Shown in pieces: positions 25,757 through 34,301 of a stretch of 46,093 nt of DNA; within the stretch, counting starts at the first letter, position 1; every line of letters starts with the position of its first letter. The DNA is from Methanothermobacter thermautotrophicus (GTDB taxonomy: Archaea; Methanobacteriota; Methanobacteria; Methanobacteriales; Methanothermobacteraceae), in NCBI RefSeq assembly GCF_014889545.1, contig NZ_QKOF01000007.1, positions 119,625-165,717 on the forward strand, given 5' to 3'. Below the pieces are notes generated by a model. The model ran no database searches and was not told where the DNA came from. It was given only the letters and a program-made list of their open reading frames with translations. Position numbers and translations under genes: made by a program.

Positions 25757-25810
25757 ATAAACACCATTAGGTATTATGTTCAAGGGGATATTTATCTATT
25801 CCAGTCCCCA

Positions 25811-25828
25811 CCCGGCCATCCAGCCGGG
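25811..25828. other. GC-rich hairpin between the MrfB-like gene and the small membrane genes
   Basis: CCCGGC (25811-25816) and GCCGGG (25823-25828) form a 6-bp hairpin with a six-base loop, 40-55 bases past the stop of the exonuclease gene on the minus strand. No T run follows directly. It probably marks the end of the mrfA-mrfB unit, ahead of the next promoter. Confidence 0.4.
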
Positions 25829-25866
25829 CTACCCACAGCGGGCCAGACCCAAAGATGCCATCCTCC

Positions 25867-26778
25867 TCAGCAGATGGCAGAGGTCACATGGGGGATGAGG
25901 AGTGCCATGTTTATTATGTCCTCACGGTTGTGCTCAACGAGGGGGACCAGTGGTCCGGGGCTGCCGGTTGAGAGGTAGGTGCGGTAGTAGTCCGGTACAT
26001 ATGAGCCCGGGATGTCAAGGCCCCTCTCAGCGCCCAGGATATGCCTCTCCACCGTGGACAGTTTACAGTTAGGGAGCCTGTGCCCCCAGAGGCGCCTTGA
26101 AATATGGTAGAGGTCCACGTGGCAGTTCTGGAGTCTGTTCTCAAGGCCGTGGATGGCTGACCTCCGCCTGATGTAGGGGATGTCGAAGCTGGCCCCGTTG
26201 AAGGTTACAATTATGGATTCTGGTGGTATGTGGTGGTAGATCTCCAGGACGGCCCCCTCCATCTCAGGTGCCGGTGCCAGGCGCTGCATCACCTTAATCC
26301 TGCCATCCTCGATCCACGCCATCCCGGCCAGTATGACCGGCTCCCCTCCAAGGCCCAGGGTCTCAATGTCCAGGAAGGTGAAGCTCTCCTCACAGGCAAG
26401 GCCAATTGCCCCCACCAGTCTGGGATCAGAGGATGAACAGTTCAGGTAGCCCCTGATCCCCTGGAAGTCCAATGATTCAATGAAGTCGAGGATTCGTGCC
26501 GCCTCCACCCCGTGGACCTCATGTTCCATTAGATCCATGATGGTATGATAGCCCTCAGATTTAAGGAGCCTCTCGGTCATGGGGCCAACGCCCCTCACAA
26601 GTTTCAGGTCAGAGAGGATGTGGGGTCTAACATCAGGCCGCCTCAACCTCAACCTCCTCTCATGGGATATCTCCAGGGCCTCAGAGCCTGCAGCGGTCAC
26701 CCTGGACGCATCAAAGGTCTCCTCGAGTGATTCACCATCATATTCTATTACGAGATCCCATTTGAGTTTTTCAAGCAA
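25867..26778 (-). CDS. mrfB: MrfB/YprB-like 3'-5' exonuclease
   Basis: A 303-residue protein. After an N-terminal part with a helix-hairpin-helix-like stretch (KLVRGVGPMTERLLKSEGY), residues about 130-300 form an RNase H-like DEDD exonuclease: FLDIETLGLGG (exo I), TFNGASFDIPYIRRR (exo II) and VEHNREDIINMALL (exo III, with His and Asp). This matches YprB/MrfB, which in Bacillus subtilis works with the helicase MrfA in repair of mitomycin C damage. TTG 26778 follows GGAGG at a spacing of seven. It lies 35 bases downstream of the MrfA-like helicase in one operon. The symbol is given by analogy; the archaeal function is untested. Confidence 0.8.
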   Translation of the reverse strand: MLEKLKWDLVIEYDGESLEETFDASRVTAAGSEALEISHERRLRLRRPDVRPHILSDLKLVRGVGPMTERLLKSEGYHTIMDLMEHEVHGVEAARILDFIESLDFQGIRGYLNCSSSDPRLVGAIGLACEESFTFLDIETLGLGGEPVILAGMAWIEDGRIKVMQRLAPAPEMEGAVLEIYHHIPPESIIVTFNGASFDIPYIRRRSAIHGLENRLQNCHVDLYHISRRLWGHRLPNCKLSTVERHILGAERGLDIPGSYVPDYYRTYLSTGSPGPLVPLVEHNREDIINMALLIPHVTSAIC

Positions 26779-26813
26779 GACTATACCTCCAGCATCATTT
26801 TCAAGCCCTCGGA

Positions 26814-29282
26814 CTATGAGCCGTTCACGGCCCTCTCATGGAAGTATGCCGCCATCTCAACCTCGCCCTGCCTCCTGAGGATTGCCCCCATAAGGTAGCA
26901 CGCCCCTGGATTCCCGGGGTCCCTCTCAAGGATCTCATGCAGCCTGAGCTTGGCATCCAGGAGCTTGCCCTCACTGCAGAGCTCCTCAACCTCGGCCAGG
27001 ACGTCCCCATCAACCTCCCTGGCCTCCCTCACCTCACCTGATGTCAGCTCCATGAGGCGCTCCAGTATCATCACCGTGGCGTCCCTGTGCAGGGGTGAGT
27101 TCTCGTTTCCGCAGCGGGGTGAATAGATGCAGGATGGGCAGCCGTCGGTGCAGCTACAGGATGATACAAGTTCAAGGGTCGACGCCAGGAGGTCCCCGAA
27201 GACCTCAACACCCTTCTCAGCAAGTCCGATTCCACCCTCAAATCCATCATATATGAATATTGTGGCCTCCTGTGTGTCAGGGTGCATGGGCGTCGATATC
27301 CCCCCGATGTCGCTCCTGTCGCAGAGGACGTGGAGGGGGAAGAGGGATATCAGGGCGTGTTCAGCGCCATGGATGCCCCCATCGAAGGCATCATCCCCGT
27401 ACCTATCCTCAACCTCATCCTTCAGGGATTCAGGGATGGTGAACCAGAGGGCCCTGGTCCTGAACCTGAGGGGTGGGAGGTCAAGTTCCCCTCTACCAAG
27501 GACCCTGCTGTAGACCATCACCCTGTAGCCAGTGTAGTGCTCGGTCACCTCCACCTCACCGAAGTTAACCTCAAGGTCACCCAGCCTCCTCCTCCTGAGT
27601 TTCCCCATAACCCTGAGCTCGCTGTCCCTGAGTACGCTGGTATGGTACTCCACGTCCCTCCTCTCAACCGTTATCCTCCTGGCCTCAAGGTCGAAGTCCC
27701 TTACAGTGTAGGTGTTACCGTGGTTCATCAGCACAGCCCCCTCATGGGCCTCCCTGTATGCCTGGGAGCGGCTCATGGTCTCAAGGACTCGGCCCTCACA
27801 GATGACCGTGAAGGTGTCCTGGGAGACGTCAACCAGGCCGTGCCTGAACTGGGGGTCGCCGCTGCAGGTGAGGCCGTCTGATGAGAGTTCAAGCTCCCCA
27901 TCAGCCAGCATCTCCCCTGCAACACCCACACTGAAGTCGTATTCCAGGAAGTCGTCCAGTGTTAGGGGCAGCTCGGATGCCGCGCATGCAGTCTGGTTCC
28001 TCAGTATCAGCCTGTTCTGGAGGTCTATTATGGCATTCTCATGGGCCCTCTCAAATATGAATGAGGGGTTCTTCATTATGTACTGGTCCAGGGGGTTCTC
28101 AAAGGCCACCAGGACCACCATGGAGTCCTTAAGGTTCCTCCCCGCCCTGCCGGCCTGCTGCCATGTTGATATCATGGTCCCCGGGTACCCTGATATTATG
28201 ACAGCGTCCAGTGAACCGATGTCTATGCCGAGCTCCAGGGCATTGGTTGCAGTGACACCCAGGAGCCTCCCCTCCTTGAGATCGGCCTCTATCCTCCTCC
28301 TCTGCTCTGCAAGGTAACCGGCCCTGTAGGATGTCACCCTGTCAACGAGTTTACGGTTCTCCCTGTCAAGCTGCTGCCGGGTCCAGCGGGTTACAAGTTC
28401 AGCCATCTTCCGGGATACGGTGAAGCAGAGGGTTTGGACGCCCCTCAAAACAAGGTAGGTGAGTATGGCTGATGTTTCGAGGTGCGCAGATGGATCACCC
28501 CTCTTCATGTAGGGGTTGTAGAGGACGAAGTGCTTCGGCCCTGAGGGTGATGTGTCATCTGAGATCACCCTGAAGTCGAGGCCTGTAAGTTTACGTGAAA
28601 ACTCGGCAGGGTTGGCCAGGGTTGCGCTTGCAAGGATGAACTGGGGGTCTGAGCCGTAGTAACTGCAGATCCTCCGCAGCCTCCTCAGGAGGAGGGCAAC
28701 GTTGGAGCCGAAGACCCCCCTGTACTGGTGGGCCTCGTCGATAACCACGTAGCGCAGGTTACCGTAGAATCGCCTCCACTGGTGGTGCCAGGGGAGTATC
28801 CTGTGCAGCTGGTGGGGGTTGGTCAGTATCACCCTGGAGTTCTCCCTTATCCAGGGCCTCCTGTCCCTGGGAGTGTCACCATCATAGGTTGAGGGGTTCA
28901 ACTGGAGTCCTAGGCATGACTCCATCTCCTCCAGGACCCGGAGCTGGTCCCTTGAGAGGGCCTTGGCAGGGTAAATGTAGAGGGCCGTTGCCTCAGGGTT
29001 GAGGGTGAGGGTCTCCATGATGGGGAGGTTGAAGGCCAGTGTCTTCCCTGAAGCCGTGGGGGTTGTTATGAGGATGTTACCGCCCTCCCTTACGGCTTCG
29101 AGGGCCTCCCTCTGGTGGCGGTAGAGCCTTATACCATGTGTATCCAGGTAGTCCCTGATGTTATCCGGGAGGTCATCCGGGTCAGAGTACCTGGCTTCAC
29201 GGCCCGGGATGGTCTCCACGTGTTCTATGGCGTCCCTGAACCGCCAGTCCTTCCTGAACCTCTCAAGAACCCTTTTAACCAT
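26814..29282 (-). CDS. mrfA: MrfA/YprA-like DEAD/H-box helicase with DUF1998 and C-terminal TPR
   Basis: An 822-residue superfamily 2 helicase. Motifs: Walker A TPTASGKTLAFNLP (about residue 74), VVIDEAHQYRG (about 178), LASATLANPAEF (about 214), TNALELGIDIGSLDAV (about 345) and QAGRAGR (about 376). The C-terminal half ends in a DUF1998 four-Cys cluster (CSCTDGCPSCIYSPRCGNEN, about 706-725), as in MrfA, followed by a TPR-like tail (GNPGACYLMGAILRRQGEVE). MrfA translocates 3'-5' and needs the Cys cluster. ATG 29282 has no ribosome site but lies 26 bases from a TATA box, so the message is probably leaderless. The exonuclease partner follows. Confidence 0.87.
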   Translation of the reverse strand: MVKRVLERFRKDWRFRDAIEHVETIPGREARYSDPDDLPDNIRDYLDTHGIRLYRHQREALEAVREGGNILITTPTASGKTLAFNLPIMETLTLNPEATALYIYPAKALSRDQLRVLEEMESCLGLQLNPSTYDGDTPRDRRPWIRENSRVILTNPHQLHRILPWHHQWRRFYGNLRYVVIDEAHQYRGVFGSNVALLLRRLRRICSYYGSDPQFILASATLANPAEFSRKLTGLDFRVISDDTSPSGPKHFVLYNPYMKRGDPSAHLETSAILTYLVLRGVQTLCFTVSRKMAELVTRWTRQQLDRENRKLVDRVTSYRAGYLAEQRRRIEADLKEGRLLGVTATNALELGIDIGSLDAVIISGYPGTMISTWQQAGRAGRNLKDSMVVLVAFENPLDQYIMKNPSFIFERAHENAIIDLQNRLILRNQTACAASELPLTLDDFLEYDFSVGVAGEMLADGELELSSDGLTCSGDPQFRHGLVDVSQDTFTVICEGRVLETMSRSQAYREAHEGAVLMNHGNTYTVRDFDLEARRITVERRDVEYHTSVLRDSELRVMGKLRRRRLGDLEVNFGEVEVTEHYTGYRVMVYSRVLGRGELDLPPLRFRTRALWFTIPESLKDEVEDRYGDDAFDGGIHGAEHALISLFPLHVLCDRSDIGGISTPMHPDTQEATIFIYDGFEGGIGLAEKGVEVFGDLLASTLELVSSCSCTDGCPSCIYSPRCGNENSPLHRDATVMILERLMELTSGEVREAREVDGDVLAEVEELCSEGKLLDAKLRLHEILERDPGNPGACYLMGAILRRQGEVEMAAYFHERAVNGS

Positions 29283-29303
29283 GAAAATGAATTATGGTTT
29301 AAT

Positions 29304-29312
29304 CTTATTTAA
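29304..29312 (-). promoter_or_regulatory. TATA box for a leaderless mrfA-like transcript
   Basis: TTAAATAAG on the minus strand is centred at about 29308, 26 bases before the A of ATG 29282. With the normal archaeal spacing, transcription would start at the start codon itself, which fits the absence of a ribosome site. Confidence 0.5.
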
Positions 29313-29437
29313 TGGTTGTCCAGGGGTGCAGAATAACCGTTTATTTAACCTCCAGACTGGCCAGACGGATCCCGGGCGTTACACTTTTCCTTCTGATGGA
29401 ACATAATATAATACAGTGTAGATGAGGGGGTGTAACT

Positions 29438-30031
29438 TTGAGGAGATATGTGGCTGTGGCCATCATCGTTGCCGTCCTGGTCCTGGCAGCGGCCCTGTTT
29501 TCATGGAACGGGACCCCTGTGGAGGGCCATGTGGCCCTCGTGGTCTTCGAGGACTACAATCAGCATGAATTTGAAACCCTACGCTCCACGGCCACCGATG
29601 TCACCGTGGTGGGTGCGGGTAACCTGACATCTGGCTACGATGTCCGCATTGAGGATGTGAAGCCATCCGATATCCTGGGCTACGATGCAGTCATATTCAT
29701 AGGTGGAAGCGGCCTCTACAGGAGGGTGGAGTCTGGGCGGATGGACAGGGACCTTGAGATGGCAGCCGGGCTCGCAGAATCAGCCAGCAGGAGTGGTAGG
29801 ATCATAGGCGCCATATGCGCTGCGCCGGCCATACCAGCCATGGCCGGAATCCTGAGGGGCCAGAATGCGACCATATACCCTGGACTTGAGGGTGTGCTCT
29901 CAGAGAACGGAGCCAGATACGTGAAGGCCGACGTCGTGGTTTCAGGGAGGATTGTAACGGCACCCACCCCTGAATCCGCCGGAAAACTTAGGGATACCAT
30001 CAGGGAGATGATCAGGAAGGGATATTCATGA
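29438..30031 (+). CDS. Exported DJ-1/PfpI-family protein
   Basis: A 197-residue protein. Residues 1-22 are a signal sequence or anchor (YVAVAIIVAVLVLAAALFSW). The rest is a DJ-1/PfpI domain: HVALVVFEDYNQHEFE, YDAVIFIGGSGLY and the nucleophile elbow GAICAAPAIPAMAG with the reactive Cys. Most relatives are cytoplasmic proteases, hydrolases or deglycase-like enzymes; export is unusual. TTG 29438 follows GAGGGGGTG. The last four bases overlap the ATG of the lipoprotein thermonuclease gene (ATGA), so the two are co-translated. Activity is not predictable from sequence. Confidence 0.82.
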   Translation: MRRYVAVAIIVAVLVLAAALFSWNGTPVEGHVALVVFEDYNQHEFETLRSTATDVTVVGAGNLTSGYDVRIEDVKPSDILGYDAVIFIGGSGLYRRVESGRMDRDLEMAAGLAESASRSGRIIGAICAAPAIPAMAGILRGQNATIYPGLEGVLSENGARYVKADVVVSGRIVTAPTPESAGKLRDTIREMIRKGYS

Positions 30032-30528
30032 AGAGGTATATTGTAATTGTGATGCTTGCCCTGATGGTTGCGGGCTGCGTCTCAGAGGATGGTAACTACA
30101 CCAGCGAGGGTTTACAGGACAGTAATCCTGATAGTTCTGTTAATGATGCCGGCGATTCCCAGGGTGAGGTTAACGGTACCGCTGAGAAGGAATCCAGCTA
30201 TGAGGCATCAGGCTACTGCTACCACGTGGTTGACGGTGACACCATAGATGTTGAGGGTGTTGGGAGGATCCGGCTTGTGGGGGTTAACACCCCTGAGCGT
30301 GGGGAACCAGGCTACAGGGAGGCCACGGATTTCGTGAAGTCCATGTGCCTTGGAAGAACCGTCCAGCTGGACATCGATGATGCTAAGAGAAATGATAAGT
30401 ATGGGAGGGTGCTTGCAGTTGTCTATGTCGACGGGGTGAACCTCAACAGGGAGCTCCTCAGGCGTGGTTATGCGGAGGTCATGTACATACCACCCTCTGA
30501 GTTTAATCCCTACGGGTGGACTAGTTAA
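30028..30528 (+). CDS. Lipoprotein thermonuclease (SNase-like)
   Basis: A 166-residue secreted nuclease. The N-terminus MKRYIVIVMLALMVAGC ends in a lipobox-like Cys (residue 17), followed by an acidic Ser/Asn-rich linker to about residue 60. The SNase fold then shows VVDGDTIDVEG, IRLVGVNTPERGEPG (catalytic Arg and Glu positions), DKYGRVLAVVYVDG (second Arg) and LNRELLRRGYAEV. It is probably tethered outside the membrane and cuts RNA or DNA. It overlaps the DJ-1 gene by four bases. The protein stops soon after the core fold, a little shorter than staphylococcal nuclease. Confidence 0.88.
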   Translation: MKRYIVIVMLALMVAGCVSEDGNYTSEGLQDSNPDSSVNDAGDSQGEVNGTAEKESSYEASGYCYHVVDGDTIDVEGVGRIRLVGVNTPERGEPGYREATDFVKSMCLGRTVQLDIDDAKRNDKYGRVLAVVYVDGVNLNRELLRRGYAEVMYIPPSEFNPYGWTS

Positions 30529-30560
30529 TTCTCAGGAGTTCTGAGAACAGAGTATATAAT
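30529..30560 (+). promoter_or_regulatory. Inverted repeat next to the OLD gene promoter
   Basis: TTCTCAG (30529-30535) and CTGAGAA (30541-30547) form a perfect inverted repeat with a five-base spacer, starting right after the thermonuclease stop. Six bases later comes TATATAAT (30553-30560), a strong TATA box with a predicted start near 30583. A protein on the repeat would cover the BRE position, so it may control the OLD gene; it could also be a hairpin. Confidence 0.5.
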
Positions 30561-30608
30561 CATAAATACACTATCTAGAATAGGACTACCCTAACGTGGG
30601 GGATTATC

Positions 30609-32450
30609 ATGAAGATTTCAAAAATTCTACTTGAAAATTTCAGAGCTTTTAGATCTTCCGAAATTGATGTCAGAAATCTTAATGTTTTTCTTGGTAAAAA
30701 TGATCAAGGCAAGTCATCAATACTTGAAGCCATGGATATATTTTTTAATGATGGTAAAGGGACTGTCAAAGTGACAGATGATGACTTAAATAAGATGGCT
30801 CTCTCTGGAGGAGTCAGTGAATTTGCTATTGGTATTCAATTTGAGAATTTTCCAGATCCTATCATTATCGATGAAACAAATGAAACATCTCTAAAAAAAG
30901 AATGCTTGTTGAATAAGCAAGAGAAACTGGAGATCTGGAAACTATTTAAAAAGGGAAGATTGTCATCTGTGCAAATAAAGTGTTTTCATCCTTGCAATGA
31001 CGATTTTCTTAGGTTTATGCTAACAAAAAACGTAAATGAACTTAGAGCGTTTGTTGATGAAAATAACATTCATGTAGAAGACAGAAGAAAAGCTGCTGAA
31101 ATGAGGAGAGCTATAAGAACTCACTATAAAGAGAGAGATGGAAGTTTAGATCTCCAAGAAGTAAAAATCCCTATCAACGATGGAGATCTTAAAAAAATCT
31201 GGGATAAAATTAAGATATACATGCCTGTCTTTACATTGGTTTCAGCAGATAGGGAAAATCTAGACACTGATTCTGATTTTCAGAATCCTTTGAAAAACAG
31301 AATAAAAGAGATTTTCCAAGGCGAAGAGGAAATTCTAGAGAAATTGAATTCTGTTTCAGAGAAAGTTTATAGCGAGATCATGATATTCGCTGAGAGGACC
31401 ATTGAAGAGTTCAATATCTTGATGGGAGATAAAATAAATATTAAACCGTCGATACCAGCCACAAGTGATTTAAAGTGGTATAATGTTTATAAAAAAATTG
31501 GATTTGAAACTGAAGACAGTATACCTATGAATCAAAGAGGAAGCGGTTTCAGGAGACTAATTCTCTTAGCTTCTATTTTTGCAAGAACTAAAGAAGATTT
31601 AAACGATAATGTGGATGTAGTTTATGCAATCGAAGAACCGGAATCCTCTCTACATCCAAGCTGGCAGAAAAAACTTGCAGATGCTCTTATTGAATTATCA
31701 GAAAAAGAAAAATATCAGACATTTTTAACTAGCCATAGCCCTGCTATGATACGAATTTTTAACACTTCCAGCATAAAATATGTTGAAAAAGAAAATGGTG
31801 AATCCAGAGTTTATGATTTCAATGAGGACATCGCGACAAAGATAATAGAAACTATGGGCCTTCTTCCCAATATAGGTAAAGTTGTTGTATGTGTTGAAGG
31901 AAATAACGACATAAACTTCTTATTGAATATTAATCAGAATATTGAAGAACTAAAAGAAATCATAGATCTAAAAAAAGAGATGGAATCAGGAATTCTAACG
32001 ATTATGCCAATGCATGGAGGTAACCTAAAGGATTTTATCGCCAAGCATTATCTAAAAAATACAAATGTCCTTGAATTCCATTTATATGACAAAGACGATG
32101 GGAGCTACTTTGAAGACATTGAAAAGGTCAGACAAAGAAAAGATGGATCCTATGGAACACTTACAAGTTTACGAGAGATAGAGAACTATTCGCCTCCTGA
32201 AGTGCTTGAAGAATGCTTTAATGTCAAATTGGCCTCTGAAATGTCTTCTATAGAAGATTGGGGAGAAAAAAACATTCCAAAACTGATAGAAGAAAAGGTA
32301 AAGATGAAGGAAAGCATAGTGAAAAAGAAGATCTGTAATGATTGTTCTAAAAAGATTACAAAAGATCATCTTATGGAAATGGGAACTTGGAACGAAGTTA
32401 AAGGATGGTTCGAAAAGATAAAGGAAATGGTTGAGAGATGCTATGAATAA
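30609..32450 (+). CDS. OLD-family nuclease (ABC-type ATPase plus TOPRIM)
   Basis: A 613-residue protein. Residues 1-400 form an SMC/RecF-like ATPase: ISKILLENFRAFRSSEI, Walker A GKNDQGKS (29-36), the signature-like QRGSGFRRLILLAS (about 305) and Walker B YAIEEPESSLHP (about 340), followed by FLTSHSPAMIR. A TOPRIM nuclease follows: VVVCVEGNNDINFLL (about 424) and LYDKDDGSYF (about 495), giving the Glu and DxD metal ligands. OLD proteins act in phage exclusion; class 2 members (GajA) need a UvrD-like partner, and no GajB follows directly. ATG 30609 follows GTGGGGG. The gene is clearly richer in AT than its neighbours, with A-rich codons, which suggests recent transfer. It converges with the DUF4007-like gene. 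Confidence 0.88.
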   Translation: MKISKILLENFRAFRSSEIDVRNLNVFLGKNDQGKSSILEAMDIFFNDGKGTVKVTDDDLNKMALSGGVSEFAIGIQFENFPDPIIIDETNETSLKKECLLNKQEKLEIWKLFKKGRLSSVQIKCFHPCNDDFLRFMLTKNVNELRAFVDENNIHVEDRRKAAEMRRAIRTHYKERDGSLDLQEVKIPINDGDLKKIWDKIKIYMPVFTLVSADRENLDTDSDFQNPLKNRIKEIFQGEEEILEKLNSVSEKVYSEIMIFAERTIEEFNILMGDKINIKPSIPATSDLKWYNVYKKIGFETEDSIPMNQRGSGFRRLILLASIFARTKEDLNDNVDVVYAIEEPESSLHPSWQKKLADALIELSEKEKYQTFLTSHSPAMIRIFNTSSIKYVEKENGESRVYDFNEDIATKIIETMGLLPNIGKVVVCVEGNNDINFLLNINQNIEELKEIIDLKKEMESGILTIMPMHGGNLKDFIAKHYLKNTNVLEFHLYDKDDGSYFEDIEKVRQRKDGSYGTLTSLREIENYSPPEVLEECFNVKLASEMSSIEDWGEKNIPKLIEEKVKMKESIVKKKICNDCSKKITKDHLMEMGTWNEVKGWFEKIKEMVERCYE

Positions 32451-32503
32451 TATGCTTTGTTTGATAAAGTAGGACTCTCATTATCATAGCCCACGAATAA
32501 ACT

Positions 32504-34255
32504 TTAATCCCACCCCTCAATGATCCTCTCTTTCAGTACGCGGAACTCCCCGTCCTCAAGCAACCTTCCATCCTTTACCATGTGCCCCCTGAGGGCCCTC
32601 AGAATGAAGGATACCACAGCATGACCTATCATGTCACCCTTAAGACCATATGGGGGCTTGGAGAGGAATTTCATCTCATCCACCGGATCAAAGTCGCCCC
32701 TTGAAAATTTTTCAACTGTCACATCCATCATGGTCTTAACTGGGTGGTAGACATCTGGAAGGAGGTTAAGGTTCTCATCAACTATCCAGTCACCCCCGGG
32801 GCCCCTGAGGATGTGGGCGATGAACCGTAATAATCCACTCCCTGTTTTCTTTTTGAACTCTTCAAGATTCTCAGAGAAGAATATTTCAAAGACCTTCGGG
32901 TAATTTCCAGTCTTCCAGAGGTTTCTGTTTCCACGTATCACAGGGAGGTTCTCAGGGCCAGAGTGGAAGATCCTCCTTGAAAGCTCACTGTTTATCAGCT
33001 CGCTGAGACCATAAAGCCTATCCCCCCTCCCTGATTCACCATTGAGGTACCACTGGAAACCTGATGCCATCAGATCCCCGACCCACGCCGACACCATCCT
33101 CCCTGCAGCATCACTGTGCTCAGGGTCATCTGAACTCAGCGCAAGGGTCATGTGGTCGAGGAGGATCTCATAGTCCTCAGCAGCCATTGAGGCGTCAGGG
33201 AATACCATGAGAACGTTATCAGGTCCTTGGAGGGTCGGGGCGGGCATCCCCTCATGGGTTCTAAGTATGAGGGCCACAAGGATATCTGATCCTCTGCCAT
33301 GGAAGTCATCAGCTGAGACCTCAGGATTCAGTGTGGAAGCATACCCTATCCGGAGCTCCCTGAGTGAGGAACCCCTCAGGAACCCCTCAAGGTCATCCCT
33401 TCTTTCACCAAAAAGTTTATCAGGTTCATTTATTATTAATTCTCCCAGTCTATCCCTGAATTCCAGATCTTCAGAGCCCAAGTGAGGCCTTTCATCGATC
33501 TTAACCCTGAATGAGGAGATATAGCTGTCAAGTATCTCATCCGAGGATGTATCATCAAGATGGATGACACCGTCGTCCAGGGTGATTGATGGGGACTCCT
33601 GCAGTTTAACTGCGATTGATTCCATGGTGGTCCCGAAAAGTCTGAGGGGGCCCCCCGGGCATTCATCACCGTAAAGGTATTCCAGTCCAATCTCCCGGGA
33701 ACCGATATCCTCTGCAAGCCTGTAGAGGGAGTAGGCCACCACATGGTGGTCCAGGTCATCCAGATGTATCCTTTTAACCAATGAGCTCCGTCCCCTCTTC
33801 CTCATGGATACGATGGCACCCAGACGCGAGTTATCAAACATGTTGATGAGGGCTGAGACAGGATTTTCCACTGTGGAGTCCTTAATATCACCGAGATCCG
33901 GCCTTATGGCCTCCATGATCCCCTTCTTATCGAGGTACTCATCGAATCCCACATTGTCACAGAAGAGATTAACGATGGGGGATCCATGGTACATGCTGAC
34001 CCAGAGGATCTGCCATGCTGCCACGGGTTCCATGAAGTAGAGGTCCCTGATCCTGCCAAAGAGTGGGGTTACTTTTTCCTTAACAATGAGACCTGCATCG
34101 GCCAGCCAGGACCCGACGGCCTTCACCTGTACCGGACCCAGATTGTTCCTTTCATGCCATCTTTCCTCATGGGTGAAGATTAATGGCATCCATTCATCCC
34201 TGAGGCCAAAGGTGGAGTACCTGTCAATTCCATTTAACTTTCTGGCTCTCATCAT
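32504..34255 (-). CDS. DUF4007-like protein of a restriction island
   Basis: A 583-residue soluble protein. The first 130 residues follow the DUF4007 pattern as I remember it: YSTFGLRDEWMPLIF, LGPVQVKAVGSWLADAGLI, LYFMEPVAAWQILWVSMYHG, then SP and hydrophobic positions. DUF4007 genes occur beside phosphorothioation-type and other restriction modules. The remaining 450 residues are not recognised; they are acidic, mixed alpha/beta and show no catalytic motif I can name. ATG 34255 has no ribosome site and a TATA-like box about 26 bases away, so the message is probably leaderless. It is divergent from the McrB-like gene, 40 to 46 bases away, and is most likely the third component of that system. 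Confidence 0.6.
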   Translation of the reverse strand: MMRARKLNGIDRYSTFGLRDEWMPLIFTHEERWHERNNLGPVQVKAVGSWLADAGLIVKEKVTPLFGRIRDLYFMEPVAAWQILWVSMYHGSPIVNLFCDNVGFDEYLDKKGIMEAIRPDLGDIKDSTVENPVSALINMFDNSRLGAIVSMRKRGRSSLVKRIHLDDLDHHVVAYSLYRLAEDIGSREIGLEYLYGDECPGGPLRLFGTTMESIAVKLQESPSITLDDGVIHLDDTSSDEILDSYISSFRVKIDERPHLGSEDLEFRDRLGELIINEPDKLFGERRDDLEGFLRGSSLRELRIGYASTLNPEVSADDFHGRGSDILVALILRTHEGMPAPTLQGPDNVLMVFPDASMAAEDYEILLDHMTLALSSDDPEHSDAAGRMVSAWVGDLMASGFQWYLNGESGRGDRLYGLSELINSELSRRIFHSGPENLPVIRGNRNLWKTGNYPKVFEIFFSENLEEFKKKTGSGLLRFIAHILRGPGGDWIVDENLNLLPDVYHPVKTMMDVTVEKFSRGDFDPVDEMKFLSKPPYGLKGDMIGHAVVSFILRALRGHMVKDGRLLEDGEFRVLKERIIEGWD

Positions 34256-34256
34256 A

Positions 34257-34295
34257 AACTAAATATTGAGATGGGGATAAATAAGGCTGTGGGGT
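34257..34295. promoter_or_regulatory. Compact divergent promoter between the DUF4007-like and McrB-like genes
   Basis: About 40 bases serve both genes. TAAATATT (34260-34267) could drive the McrB-like gene (start near 34288). TTATTTAT on the minus strand (34277-34284) could drive a leaderless DUF4007 message starting at 34255. The two elements lie inside each other's promoter, so polymerase complexes could not occupy both at once. Confidence 0.4.
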
Positions 34296-34301
34296 GTGAA
34301 C

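Noticed and set aside
27282-28317. Plus-strand frames of about 200 residues inside the MrfA-like gene
   Set aside because: Antisense shadows; no domain, no ribosome site.
30609-34255. Gabija-like pair formed by the OLD nuclease with a neighbouring helicase
   Set aside because: The gene after the OLD nuclease is convergent and DUF4007-like, not a UvrD-type GajB. The UvrD-like genes in the window are more than 10 kb away and carry their own nuclease domains.
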